Made by a program: the position numbers and the translations under genes. A stretch of DNA of 38,986 bases from MGOM01 sp035455265 (GTDB lineage Bacteria; Chloroflexota; Anaerolineae; Anaerolineales; E44-bin32). The notes under the pieces are model-generated. The model searched no databases. It saw only the letters and a program-made list of their open reading frames with translations, and had not been told where the DNA came from. Below are positions 8,095-16,373 of this stretch, piece by piece; within the stretch, counting starts at the first letter, position 1, and each line of letters opens with the position of its first letter. The stretch covers positions 1-38,986 of the forward strand of contig DATIFK010000080.1 of assembly GCA_035455265.1 (NCBI GenBank), given 5' to 3'.

Positions 8095-10874
8095 CCAGGA
8101 GGCTGAGGTCTGGATGTCGACTCCAGGACTTCGACCAACGACGCCTCGACGTCGGCCAAGCGCTGGAGAGTGTCGAGCACGAAGGCGTACGTCTTTCGCC
8201 CGAGGCCGTGCATGGCCTCGAAGTCACCGACCGCCTGCGCCCGCAGCAGTTCACCCAGGGTGTAGGACTCGCCCGGAACCGGCAGGTCGGGGTCGGAGGG
8301 TCCGAGCAAGTAGATGGCCACCAGCCGATCGGGGCCGCCCTTGAACAACTGGCCGGTCGAGTGCAGGTACCGCGGGCCGTAACCGAGCATCGTCGGCCGG
8401 CCCAGGTGTTCGCGGATCAGGCGCCGCCAGCGCGTCAGGCTCTTGGTCGTGGAGGGAGACGGCGGAAGGTACGCCAGCAGCGCCACCGTATCGCGGCTGC
8501 CCACCTGACTCACGATGGTCTCCCAAACGCCGCGCAGGGAGGTGTCGGCCGGGAAGAGATGATGTGCCCAGACGTGCAGACCGTCGCCGGTCCACGCCTC
8601 TTCCGCCGCCGCTATCCCGCTCTTACGACCTCGCAGGGCGGCGCTGGCTCGTTCTTTGGCCCGCTGCACATCCGGCTGGTCGAACGCCTGCACTCCCAGC
8701 AAGTGGCACGCGATCGCCGTCGCCACTTCCCAGCGGAAGAACTCCGCCCCGGCCCGGGACGGCCCCGACCCCAACTCGAGGATGACCACCGGGATGCCGG
8801 CCTCCATCCACTCTCGCGCCTTCCGGTCGAGCGCGCCGTCCGAGCGCAGGTAGACCATCAACCGATCGGGGCCGTACGACTCCGGCGGACCAGGCGGCTC
8901 CCCCACGATGGGAAACAGCCCGAGTCCGTTCTTGCCGCTGCTCTCGGCGATCAGCTGCTCGATCCAATCGGGAAAGGGCTCCCAAGCCGGATCGGCGACG
9001 AACGTGATCTTGTCCCGTCCGGCGGCGGCTGCCGCGCCCAGAACTCCGCCGAGGAAGACTCCTGGATTGTGGGCCGAGGCGACGTTCGGCCCGCAGGCAC
9101 GCGCCATGCGCGCCGCGCCCTCCAGCATGGCCGGAGCGTCGAGTCCCATCAGGCCCGCTGGGACCAGTCCGAACTCCGACAGCGCCGAGTAGCGCCCTCC
9201 AACATCGGCTGGGCTGTGGAACACCTTGCGGAACCCGCGGCGGCCGGCTTCGGCTTCCAGCGGCGTGCCGGGATCGGTGATGGCGGCGAACTTGCCGCCG
9301 GCATTCACCTGGTCCCAACAGATCGCCAGAAGGGACAGCGGTTCGATCGTCGTTCCCGACTTGCTCGAGACGATGTAGGCGGTCGACTCAACGGGTGCTT
9401 CCCGGAGAGCCTTTCGCACTGTACGAGGCTCGACCGTGTCTAGCACGTGGAGGGCGACTCCGTCGGCACCGAGTCCCATGCGGGATAACACGTCGGGAGC
9501 CAGGGACGAACCACCCATGCCCAGCACCACCGCATGACTCACCCCGTCGGCGCGCAAGCCGTTGGCGAAGGCAGCGATGTCCGGCAGGATCTGGACCGAG
9601 CGCTGCGGCAGCTGCAGCCATCCCAGGCGTTGTCGCGGGTCCTCCTGACCTTCGGGCCACAACGTAGGATCCTCGGCCCACAACCGTCGCGCGGCTTCCT
9701 CGGTGTCGAGGCGCGCCAGGGCGCCCTGCAACCCGCCGAGCAGAGGCCCCAGCTCGTCGCGCAACCTCACCCGCTGCGCCTCGACGGCCGCCAGCAACTT
9801 CGACCACGACTCGGAGAACTTGGACACACCTTCTTGTTCGAGTTGCTCTGTGACGGTTTCCATGGAAATGCCGATGGAGGCCAGAGCTTCGATCTGGGCG
9901 CGCGAGTCCGACAGGCCGCTTTCGAGAGTCGCCTCTGCCCGGCCATGGTCCTGGAAAGCCTCCAGAGTGGCGCGCGGCAGCGTGTTGACCGTGTCCGGGC
10001 CGATCAAATGGTCGACGTAGACCGTGTCGGGGTAGGCCGGGTCCTTGGTGCTGGTCGAGGCCCACAGGGGACGTTGGACGTTGGCGCCGCGTTCTCGCAG
10101 CGCCTGGAAGCGCGGGCTCTGGAAGACGGCTTGGTACTGGGCGTAGGCGAGGCGCGCATTGGCGATGGCGGCCTTGCCGCGCAAGGCCGCCGCCCGCTCC
10201 GCTTTCGGCCCCTCGTCGCGCAGCATTCGGTCGATCAGCGCGTCGACCAGGGTGTCGACCCGGGAGACGAAGAACGACGCAACCGAAGCGATGTGGTCGA
10301 GCGATTCGCCTCGCTCGGCCCGGGTCTCCAGGCCTCGCAGGTAGGCTTCCATGACCTCGGCATAGCGCGTCAGCGAAAAGATCAAGGTGATGTTGATGTT
10401 GAGTCCGTCGGCGACGGACGACTCGATGGCCGGGATGCCCTCGGCCGTCGCCGGGATCTTGACCATCACGTTCGGCCGGTTGACGGCCGCCCACAAACGG
10501 CGCGCTTCGGCGGCCGTCGCCGGAGTGTCATGCGCCAACAGCGGGGAGACTTCGATCGAGACGAAGCCGTCGCGCCCGCTGGTGGCTTCGTACACCGGCC
10601 GGAACAGATCGCAAGCAGCGCGGATGTCGTCGACCGTCAGGGCGTCCAGCACGGCTTCCGCCGACCAGCCGGCCTGCGCCAGCTGGCGGATGGAGGCCGT
10701 GTACAGACCCGACTTGGCGATGGCCTGCTCGAAGATGGTCGGGTTGGAAGTCTCTCCCTGAACCAGGCCGGCGGCGATCAGCCCCTGCAGCTCGCCGGAC
10801 TCGATCAGATCACGGCGGATGTAGTCGAGCCAGAAGGATTGGCCCAGGGAACGGGCCTGCTCAACCGGGTTCAT
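8091..10874 (-). CDS. tal-pgi: Bifunctional transaldolase / glucose-6-phosphate isomerase
   Basis: A 927-residue fusion. The N-terminal ~370 residues are transaldolase: GETSNPTIFEQAIA near the start and VMVKIPATAEGIPAIE, whose Lys forms the Schiff base. A linker of about 30 residues leads to a phosphoglucose isomerase half with GMGGSSLAPDVL, VSSKSGTTIEPLS, TDPGTPLE and VGGRYSALSEFG. Transaldolase exchanges a C3 unit between sedoheptulose-7-P and glyceraldehyde-3-P; the isomerase interconverts glucose-6-P and fructose-6-P, so the fusion joins the pentose phosphate pathway to glycolysis. The gene overlaps rpiB by ATGA upstream and the nuclease-like gene downstream. Both halves look intact. The fusion is known from several bacterial lineages. 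Confidence 0.96.
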   Translation of the reverse strand: MNPVEQARSLGQSFWLDYIRRDLIESGELQGLIAAGLVQGETSNPTIFEQAIAKSGLYTASIRQLAQAGWSAEAVLDALTVDDIRAACDLFRPVYEATSGRDGFVSIEVSPLLAHDTPATAAEARRLWAAVNRPNVMVKIPATAEGIPAIESSVADGLNINITLIFSLTRYAEVMEAYLRGLETRAERGESLDHIASVASFFVSRVDTLVDALIDRMLRDEGPKAERAAALRGKAAIANARLAYAQYQAVFQSPRFQALRERGANVQRPLWASTSTKDPAYPDTVYVDHLIGPDTVNTLPRATLEAFQDHGRAEATLESGLSDSRAQIEALASIGISMETVTEQLEQEGVSKFSESWSKLLAAVEAQRVRLRDELGPLLGGLQGALARLDTEEAARRLWAEDPTLWPEGQEDPRQRLGWLQLPQRSVQILPDIAAFANGLRADGVSHAVVLGMGGSSLAPDVLSRMGLGADGVALHVLDTVEPRTVRKALREAPVESTAYIVSSKSGTTIEPLSLLAICWDQVNAGGKFAAITDPGTPLEAEAGRRGFRKVFHSPADVGGRYSALSEFGLVPAGLMGLDAPAMLEGAARMARACGPNVASAHNPGVFLGGVLGAAAAAGRDKITFVADPAWEPFPDWIEQLIAESSGKNGLGLFPIVGEPPGPPESYGPDRLMVYLRSDGALDRKAREWMEAGIPVVILELGSGPSRAGAEFFRWEVATAIACHLLGVQAFDQPDVQRAKERASAALRGRKSGIAAAEEAWTGDGLHVWAHHLFPADTSLRGVWETIVSQVGSRDTVALLAYLPPSPSTTKSLTRWRRLIREHLGRPTMLGYGPRYLHSTGQLFKGGPDRLVAIYLLGPSDPDLPVPGESYTLGELLRAQAVGDFEAMHGLGRKTYAFVLDTLQRLADVEASLVEVLESTSRPQPPG

Positions 10875-11335
10875 GCCGCGCCGCCTCGCCGCGAGCGTGC
10901 TTCGATGTCGGCGATCTTCTGCAAGCGCCGGGCGTGCCGCGCTTCCCCGCTAAAGGCAGCCTGGAGATAGGCCTCGATGAGCGATTCGGCCAGCGCCGGC
11001 CCGATGACGCGCGCCCCAAGCGCGAGCACATTCACATCGTCGTGCTCGACCGCCTGGCGCGCGGAGTAGGTGTCGTGGCAGACACCCGAGCGGATCCCGT
11101 TCAGCTTGTTGGCGGCCACGGCCGCGCCCACTCCCGAGCCGCACACCAAAATGCCACGCTGGCAGCGGCCGTCAAGGACGGCGCGCCCCACCGCCTCGGC
11201 GATGTCGGGGTAGTCCACCGGCTCGGACGACGAGGTCCCCAGATCGAGGGCTTCATGACCGAGGCGGCGGATCGTCTCCAGCACGACGGACTTGAGTGGA
11301 AACCCGGCGTGGTCACATCCGAAGGCGATTCTCAC
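10871..11335 (-). CDS. rpiB: Ribose-5-phosphate isomerase B
   Basis: A 154-residue RpiB/LacAB-family enzyme interconverting ribose-5-P and ribulose-5-P. It opens with VRIAFGCDHAGFPLK, and has the active-site block ILVCGSGVGAAVAANKLNGIR followed by GVCHDTYSARQAVEHDDVNVLALG. A GTG at 11335 starts the conserved sequence and overlaps the tkt stop as GTGA; longer open sequence upstream lies inside tkt and is not part of the gene. The length is usual for RpiB. Coupled to tkt upstream and tal-pgi downstream, it supplies the isomerase step of the same pathway. Confidence 0.95.
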   Translation of the reverse strand: MRIAFGCDHAGFPLKSVVLETIRRLGHEALDLGTSSSEPVDYPDIAEAVGRAVLDGRCQRGILVCGSGVGAAVAANKLNGIRSGVCHDTYSARQAVEHDDVNVLALGARVIGPALAESLIEAYLQAAFSGEARHARRLQKIADIEARSRRGGAA

Positions 11336-13347
11336 CTGCGATCCTTTTCTCCAACCAGGTCGTGCACAACCTGGACGACGTGTTCGGGAGTCAGGCCGAG
11401 GTGGCGGTAGATCTCCTTGTATGGCGCCGAGGCGCCAAACCGATTCAGGCCGATGAAGACCCCGCTCTCGCCGAGCCAGCGCTCCCACCCCTGCTCCACG
11501 CCGGCTTCTACCGCAACGCGCGCCCGCACATCCGGAGGCAGAACCTCGTCCCGATAGGCTGCCGGCTGCGCCGCGAACAGCTCCCAGGAGGGGAACGATA
11601 CGAGGCGAACACCCACGCCCTGCGAGGCCAACGTCTCGCCGGCGGCGACGATGATCCCGACCTCGGACCCGGATGCCATCAACACGACATCGGGGTGGCG
11701 GCCCGGATCGGACAGGACGTAAGCGCCTCTCCGAAGCCCCTCAGCCGAGGCGTACTTCGTTCGGTCGAGCGTCGGGACGGCCTGTCGAGTAAGCGCCAGA
11801 GCGGTCGGGCCTGGTGACAGACGCAAAGCCGCCAGCCAGGCTTCGGCCGTTTCGGCCGCGTCTCCAGGGCGGATCAGCGTCAGACCGGGAATGGCGCGCA
11901 GAGCGGCCAGATGTTCGATGGGTTGGTGCGTCGGGCCGTCCTCGCCCAGACCGATGGAATCATGGCTGAAGACGTAGACGACGCGCACGCCCATCATCGA
12001 AGCCAGGCGGATCGCCGGACGCATGTAGTCCGAGAAGACGAGGAACGTCCCGCCGAAGGGAATCAGTCCGCCGTGGAGTGCCAGGCCGCTCAGGATCGAG
12101 CCCATAGCGTGTTCGCGAACGCCGAAGTGCACATAGCGGCCGGAGGGGTTCTCTTTCGAGAAGGTTCCGCCCGACTTCAGCATCGTCTGGTTCGACGTGG
12201 TCAGGTCGGCGGATCCCCCGAACAGTTCCGGCAAGCGCGTCGCCAGGGCGTTGAGGACCTCGCCGGAAGCGGCCCGCGTCGCCTTCCCCTTGGCGTCGGG
12301 GGCGAACGCCGGCACGCTCGACTCGAGGCCCTCGGGCATCTCGCCGCTCCAGCGTCGCTTCAGCTCGCGCGCTTCCTCCGGGAAGCGCGTGGCATAACTC
12401 GCGAGCAGCCTCTCCCAGGCGCGGTGCTGCTCCTGCCCGCGGCGTGCGGCGTCTTCGAAGTGCGAGCGAACGTCGTCCGGCACGAGGAAGCGCGGCTCGA
12501 GCGGCCATCCCAGCCGCTCCTTGGCGCCGCGCAGCTCATCTTCGCCGGGCGGTTCGCCGTGGGCGGCGGCGGTCCCCTGCTTTGTCGGCAGGCCGAAACC
12601 GATGATCGTGCGCACCATGAGGATCGACGGCCGCGGGTCGGCCTTAGCGGCGACCAGGGCACGGTCGATGGCCTCAATGTCGTTGCCGTCGGGCAGCATC
12701 TGGACGTGCCAGCCGTAGGCTTCGAAGCGCGCCGCACGGTCCTCGGTGAAAGCCAGATCGGTGCTGCCATCGATGCTGACGTGGTTGTCGTCGTAGAGGT
12801 AGATCAAGCGTCCCAGCCGCAGGTGGCCCGCCAGGGAAGCGGACTCCGAGGCCACGCCCTCCATCAGGTCGCCGTCGGAAGCAATGGCGTAGATGTGGTG
12901 GTCGAGGAGAGGAAAGCCGGGCCGGTTGAAGACCGCCGCCAGGTGATGAGCGGCGATGCCCATGCCGACGCCGTTCGAAAACCCCTGCCCCAGCGGGCCG
13001 GTTGTGGTTTCGATGCCCCGCGCCAGATCGCGTTCCGGATGGCCGGGCGTGTGGCTGCCCCACTGACGAAATCGCTGCAGCTCCTCCATCGGCAAGTCGT
13101 AGCCGGTGAGGTGTAGCAGCGCGTACAGGAGCATCGAGCCATGGCCGGCGGAGAGGACGAAGCGGTCGCGGGCCGGCCAGCGTGGATCGCTCGGGTCGAA
13201 ACGCAGGTGCCGGGTCCACAGGACATAGGCCATCGGCGCCGCGCCCATGGGCAAGCCCGGATGGCCCGAATTGGCTTTCTCGACGGCGTCGGCCGCCAGA
13301 AAACGCAACGTGTTGATGGACCGTTCGTGAAGATCTTGGGAGGGCAT
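11332..13347 (-). CDS. tkt: Transketolase
   Basis: A 671-residue thiamine-diphosphate enzyme of full length. The N-terminal block AVEKANSGHPGLPMGAAPMA holds the substrate-contacting His, and the cofactor motif starts at ASDGDLMEG with the DDNHVSIDG end. The pyrimidine-binding half includes FGVREHAMGSILSGLALHGG, and the C-terminal domain carries ASGSEVGIIVAAGETL. It transfers two-carbon units between sugar phosphates. As the first gene of tkt-rpiB-tal/pgi it provides, with its neighbours, most of the non-oxidative pentose phosphate pathway; ribulose-5-P epimerase is not in the window. A GCGGAG precedes ATG 13347 by 4 nt. Confidence 0.97.
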   Translation of the reverse strand: MPSQDLHERSINTLRFLAADAVEKANSGHPGLPMGAAPMAYVLWTRHLRFDPSDPRWPARDRFVLSAGHGSMLLYALLHLTGYDLPMEELQRFRQWGSHTPGHPERDLARGIETTTGPLGQGFSNGVGMGIAAHHLAAVFNRPGFPLLDHHIYAIASDGDLMEGVASESASLAGHLRLGRLIYLYDDNHVSIDGSTDLAFTEDRAARFEAYGWHVQMLPDGNDIEAIDRALVAAKADPRPSILMVRTIIGFGLPTKQGTAAAHGEPPGEDELRGAKERLGWPLEPRFLVPDDVRSHFEDAARRGQEQHRAWERLLASYATRFPEEARELKRRWSGEMPEGLESSVPAFAPDAKGKATRAASGEVLNALATRLPELFGGSADLTTSNQTMLKSGGTFSKENPSGRYVHFGVREHAMGSILSGLALHGGLIPFGGTFLVFSDYMRPAIRLASMMGVRVVYVFSHDSIGLGEDGPTHQPIEHLAALRAIPGLTLIRPGDAAETAEAWLAALRLSPGPTALALTRQAVPTLDRTKYASAEGLRRGAYVLSDPGRHPDVVLMASGSEVGIIVAAGETLASQGVGVRLVSFPSWELFAAQPAAYRDEVLPPDVRARVAVEAGVEQGWERWLGESGVFIGLNRFGASAPYKEIYRHLGLTPEHVVQVVHDLVGEKDRR

Positions 13348-13405
13348 GGGACTCCGCGGTGCCCGGGCTAGGCCGCGCGGGGAAATGATCGCGGGGAGGA
13401 TGATA

Positions 13406-14062
13406 TCACGAAACCCCGGGAGTCCCTCCCGAGAGCCGATCCAGCCAGGCGCGCAGCGCCGTCAGGCATGGCGCGCCGACGCGATGGTTGACATCGGCCT
13501 CGCAGAACTCGACCTCCGCTCCGAGCGATTGCAGGCGGTCGACGTCGGCGCGGGCCCGCTCGATGGGGACATCTTGGTCGCGGCGCCCATGCGCCCAGAA
13601 CACGGGCAGACCGGGGAGACGCTGGGTGGAACCTTCGGGAACGAAGCCGGCCAGGCTGACGAGTCCGATGGCGGCCCGTCCCGACAGGACCGCCGCGAAC
13701 GCCAGGGCCGCTCCCTGGCTGAACCCCATCCACAACGTCCGGCCGGCGTCCGAGTCAAGTTGGGTGACCACAGCGTGAAGCCAGGGCTCCACGCGGCGGA
13801 CGGCGCCATCGAAGTCCGGCAGGTGAGCGTACCCCAGACGAGGCGCCCAGGAGTACCCGCCAGGACTCGCGGCGCGCAGGCCCCGCGGCGCAGCGACGGC
13901 CCAGGACGGCGGCAGGGCATGTTCGAACACCCACATCGACTTCTCATCGCCGCCAAGGCCGTGCAGCAGCACGACGGTCGGCGCGCCGGGAGGATCGGCA
14001 CGGCGGGCGCGATAGAAGAGGCCCGCCTGCTCGCCTTCGAAGATCCGCGTGCTAGCTTCCAC
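13406..14062 (-). CDS. Carboxylesterase/phospholipase-like alpha/beta hydrolase
   Basis: A 218-residue alpha/beta hydrolase of the phospholipase/carboxylesterase (YpfH/EstB-like) family. Oxyanion region LLHGLGGDE, nucleophile elbow MGFSQGAALA (GXSXG), acid-bearing segment WAHGRRDQDVP and the catalytic His in VNHRVG are in the right order and spacing. No signal peptide, so it is cytoplasmic. GTG 14062 is preceded by GGAGGA with a 3-4 nt spacer and begins just before the conserved sequence; it overlaps the small membrane protein gene by 11 nt. Substrate unknown, probably a short-chain ester or lysophospholipid. Confidence 0.85.
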   Translation of the reverse strand: MEASTRIFEGEQAGLFYRARRADPPGAPTVVLLHGLGGDEKSMWVFEHALPPSWAVAAPRGLRAASPGGYSWAPRLGYAHLPDFDGAVRRVEPWLHAVVTQLDSDAGRTLWMGFSQGAALAFAAVLSGRAAIGLVSLAGFVPEGSTQRLPGLPVFWAHGRRDQDVPIERARADVDRLQSLGAEVEFCEADVNHRVGAPCLTALRAWLDRLSGGTPGVS

Positions 14063-14324
14063 GCGTCCTCCGCAGCGCCCAGTCGATGAACTGGAACGCC
14101 AGGATGATGAGCCCGATCGGAACGAGGGCCACGCCAAAGCACAGCAGGGAACCGACCGCTGCCGGCGCGCCTTGCAGCAGAGCCACAAGGAGCGTGCCGA
14201 CGCCGAGGACCACAATCGCTGCGCCAAGACCAAGCCGGCGCAGCGTGGCGCGGGAGTAGGCGCGCAGGTCCCTCTCCGAAGACGGCCGGGGGGAGACGTC
14301 CGGCTCTTCCGGGCTGGGGGTCAC
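14052..14324 (-). CDS. Small two-TM membrane protein
   Basis: A 90-residue protein with a basic, Ser/Pro-rich N-terminus followed by two hydrophobic segments (LGLGAAIVVLGVGTLLVALL and LLCFGVALVPIGLIILAFQF) and a short basic tail. No family recognised. The GTG start at 14324 overlaps the patatin stop as GTGA, and its end overlaps the esterase start, so the three are translationally coupled. Sitting between two lipolytic enzymes, it may act in the same membrane-lipid process, but nothing in its sequence says how. Confidence 0.7.
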   Translation of the reverse strand: MTPSPEEPDVSPRPSSERDLRAYSRATLRRLGLGAAIVVLGVGTLLVALLQGAPAAVGSLLCFGVALVPIGLIILAFQFIDWALRRTRGS

Positions 14325-15178
14325 GCCACCAATCGCCGCAAGCGCGCCCGCCAACCGAAGTGCGCGCGCAGCTCGGGCAGTCTCTCTCGCATGGCCGCTT
14401 CTCCGGCGCCCATCATCAGCTCGATCGACGGCATGTCGAACAGAGCGACCGACGCCACGCGCGGCCGGACGACGACCTCGGGCCTGTCGGTGGTCAGGCG
14501 GAGCTCGGTGAAGGAGCGCGCCGAGATCTCCAGGGCGCGCAGGAAGATGTGCAGCGCCTGTCCGGCCCGGAGGCGGGACAGTACTTCAAAAGCAGGCAGA
14601 TGAGCCAGCGGATTCGGGGATCCGGCCCGGTCCCATTCTTCCGGAGGCGGCGACAGGGCGACGGCGACGACGGGCCCGTTCCACAGTCGGCGTGCTGGAA
14701 GGACGGGAACCGGGTCGATCGTTCCACCATCCACCAGGCGGTCCTCGCCCATCACTTGCGGGGGGAAGATCCCCGGGAGGGCGATCGTGGCCAGGACGGC
14801 GTCCAGAACCCGGCCTCGGGTCAGGACGAGTTCGTGTCCTGTCTCGAGATTCGCCGCGGTCAGGGCCAGGCCGATCGGCAAGCCGTCGAACGTCGCATCC
14901 CCCAGCAGCTCACCCAAGACTTCCAGGATTCGGTCCGTTCCGAGGAGTGAGTCGCGTCGAGGGCGTACCCGAAAGAGGTCGCGCCGCATCGCACGCCCCG
15001 CCCACGCGACCAGCTCGTCCACCGAATGCCCCACGGCATAGCCGGCGGCGATCACGCCGCCGATGCTTGTGCCGGCCAGGCCGCGAATACGAAAGCCTTC
15101 CTTCTCGAGGACCTTCAAGACCCCGAGATGCGCCAGCCCGCGGGCCCCTCCCCCTCCCAGCGCGACTGTAATGTCCAT
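14321..15178 (-). CDS. Patatin-like phospholipase (RssA/YchK type)
   Basis: A 285-residue patatin-domain protein. The oxyanion motif GGGGARGLAHLG begins at residue 8, the nucleophile elbow is GTSIGG, and the dyad Asp lies in VDGGTIDPVPV. This Ser-Asp dyad hydrolyses acyl esters of lipids. ATG 15178 has GGAGGA about 9 nt upstream and opens right at the conserved domain. It heads a coupled trio with the small membrane protein and the esterase. No signal peptide, so it is cytoplasmic, perhaps acting on the inner face of the membrane. Confidence 0.9.
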   Translation of the reverse strand: MDITVALGGGGARGLAHLGVLKVLEKEGFRIRGLAGTSIGGVIAAGYAVGHSVDELVAWAGRAMRRDLFRVRPRRDSLLGTDRILEVLGELLGDATFDGLPIGLALTAANLETGHELVLTRGRVLDAVLATIALPGIFPPQVMGEDRLVDGGTIDPVPVLPARRLWNGPVVAVALSPPPEEWDRAGSPNPLAHLPAFEVLSRLRAGQALHIFLRALEISARSFTELRLTTDRPEVVVRPRVASVALFDMPSIELMMGAGEAAMRERLPELRAHFGWRARLRRLVA

Positions 15179-15267
15179 ACGCCCGTCCTCCGCCTGCGAA
15201 GCGCTCGTCCCCTCACCGCTTGCGGCGGACCACCCTCGCCAGGGTGGCACGTGTAGCGTCCCTTCGC

Positions 15268-15612
15268 TCAACTCCTTGCAGGATGGTGTACGTAGGCCGA
15301 GACGATTCGGCGCGCATCCGAGAGCGGATCCTCGCCATGCGGCAGCCGGAAGTCCTCGGTTACGCGCACCGTCAACCTTTCGGCGGCGGAGCGCAACTCC
15401 TTCGGCGCCGCCGGATCCGTGCGAAGCCAGCGCAGCAGGTCGAGAGCGTTGGCCGGCGCAGCTAGGCCGGTCCGTCCGAGGTAGTAGGACCGCAGAGCCC
15501 AACCGGCGGCACGCCGAGCGCACACGCGGGCCAGTCCTTCGCGGCCGTCGGCGCGTGCCCGCTCGGCCCTGCGGAGCTCACCATCGATCTTCGCCAGCCA
15601 AGTTGCGTCCAT
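15268..15612 (-). CDS. HEPN-like small helical protein
   Basis: A 114-residue, mostly helical protein. The middle segment ARRAAGWALRSYYLGR resembles the helix of HEPN-domain proteins, and the later TEDFRLPHGEDPLSDARRIV region is compatible, but the RX4-6H ribonuclease motif is not evident. ATG 15612 has GGAAAG upstream. HEPN proteins often pair with nucleotidyltransferases (MNT); none is adjacent, so a toxin-antitoxin role is not supported. A plain helical-bundle protein of unknown function is the safer reading. Confidence 0.55.
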   Translation of the reverse strand: MDATWLAKIDGELRRAERARADGREGLARVCARRAAGWALRSYYLGRTGLAAPANALDLLRWLRTDPAAPKELRSAAERLTVRVTEDFRLPHGEDPLSDARRIVSAYVHHPARS

Positions 15613-15629
15613 CTTTCCAGGAGTCACCG

Positions 15630-15689
15630 TACAGTGGTCAGTGGCCAGCAGGCGGCTGCATGGCTGTCCTCTGACCACTCACCACTGGT
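15630..15689. repeat. CAGTGGTCAGTGG-type inverted repeat
   Basis: AGTGGTCAG at 15633-15641 is exactly complementary to CTGACCACT at 15671-15679, with further CAGTGG/CCACTG units around both arms. It lies between folE and the HEPN-like gene and could form a hairpin in the transcript. Related sequence occurs at 24322-24390 and 31236-31342. Confidence 0.6.
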
Positions 15690-15690
15690 C

Positions 15691-16314
15691 TCAAGCCAGG
15701 ATCGGGCCGGTGTTCTTGCCGATCAAGTCGAGGAACTCCTGGCGGGTTTGGACCTTGTCGGCAAACGAGCCGCACATGGCGCTGGTGACCATGCGGGCGT
15801 TGGCCTTCTTGACGCCCCGCATCATGGCGCACAGGTGCAGCCCCTCCACCACGATCCCGACTCCGTGAGGGTGGATGGCGGCGCCGAGGAAGTCGGCGAT
15901 CTGCCGCGTCATCCGCTCTTGGACTTGCAGTCTCCGGGCGAACAGGTCGACGATGCGTGGGATCTTCGACAGCCCGATGACCTTGCCGTTGGGCGTGTAC
16001 GCCACGTGGGCCCGCCCGATGAACGGCAGGAGGTGGTGCTCACACAGGCTGTAGAACTCGATGTCGCGTACGATGACCATCTCGTCGTAGTCGATGTCGA
16101 AGACCGCGTCGTTGATCATCTCGTACGGATCGACATGGTACCCGGCCAACAGCTCGTCGTACATGCGCGCCACGCGCTGGGGGGTACGCTCCAATCCCTG
16201 GCGGGAGACGTCCTCGCCGAAGGCTTCCAGAAGCCGGTGTACCGCTTCCTCGACCTCCGGTCGGGCGACTCCGATGCCGTCCAGGAGTTCGGCCGCCGCC
16301 TCGATGTTGTGCAT
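15691..16314 (-). CDS. folE: GTP cyclohydrolase I
   Basis: A 207-residue GTP cyclohydrolase I (FolE1), which opens GTP to 7,8-dihydroneopterin triphosphate, the first step of tetrahydrofolate synthesis. Zinc ligands are Cys 91 and His 94 in SLCEHHLLPF and Cys 162 in LCAMMRGV; GRAHVAYTPNGKVIGLSK and QVQERMTRQIA are the other family blocks. ATG 16314 has GGGAGG 5 nt upstream. It is divergent from the FolM-like gene at 16374, so the folate genes form a divergent pair around a 59-nt spacer. Confidence 0.97.
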   Translation of the reverse strand: MHNIEAAAELLDGIGVARPEVEEAVHRLLEAFGEDVSRQGLERTPQRVARMYDELLAGYHVDPYEMINDAVFDIDYDEMVIVRDIEFYSLCEHHLLPFIGRAHVAYTPNGKVIGLSKIPRIVDLFARRLQVQERMTRQIADFLGAAIHPHGVGIVVEGLHLCAMMRGVKKANARMVTSAMCGSFADKVQTRQEFLDLIGKNTGPILA

Positions 16315-16361
16315 GCAACCCTCCCGACGACATCCTACCACGCGCCCGCTGCAGGAGCGTT

Positions 16362-16367
16362 TAGAAT
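16362..16367 (+). promoter_or_regulatory. -10 box placing the transcription start at the ATG
   Basis: TAGAAT at 16362-16367 lies 6 nt before ATG 16374. If used, the transcript begins at or next to the start codon and is leaderless. A good -35 box is not visible. Confidence 0.4.
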
Positions 16368-16373
16368 AACCGC

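Noticed and set aside
7932..13116. Long plus-strand frames (e.g. 7932-9443, 9534-10970, 11911-13116) opposite tal-pgi, rpiB and tkt
   Set aside because: Same antisense effect; no domains, and the opposite strand encodes clear enzymes.
15268..15612. Toxin-antitoxin reading of the HEPN-like gene
   Set aside because: No adjacent MNT nucleotidyltransferase or antitoxin-like gene, and the RX4-6H catalytic motif is not evident.
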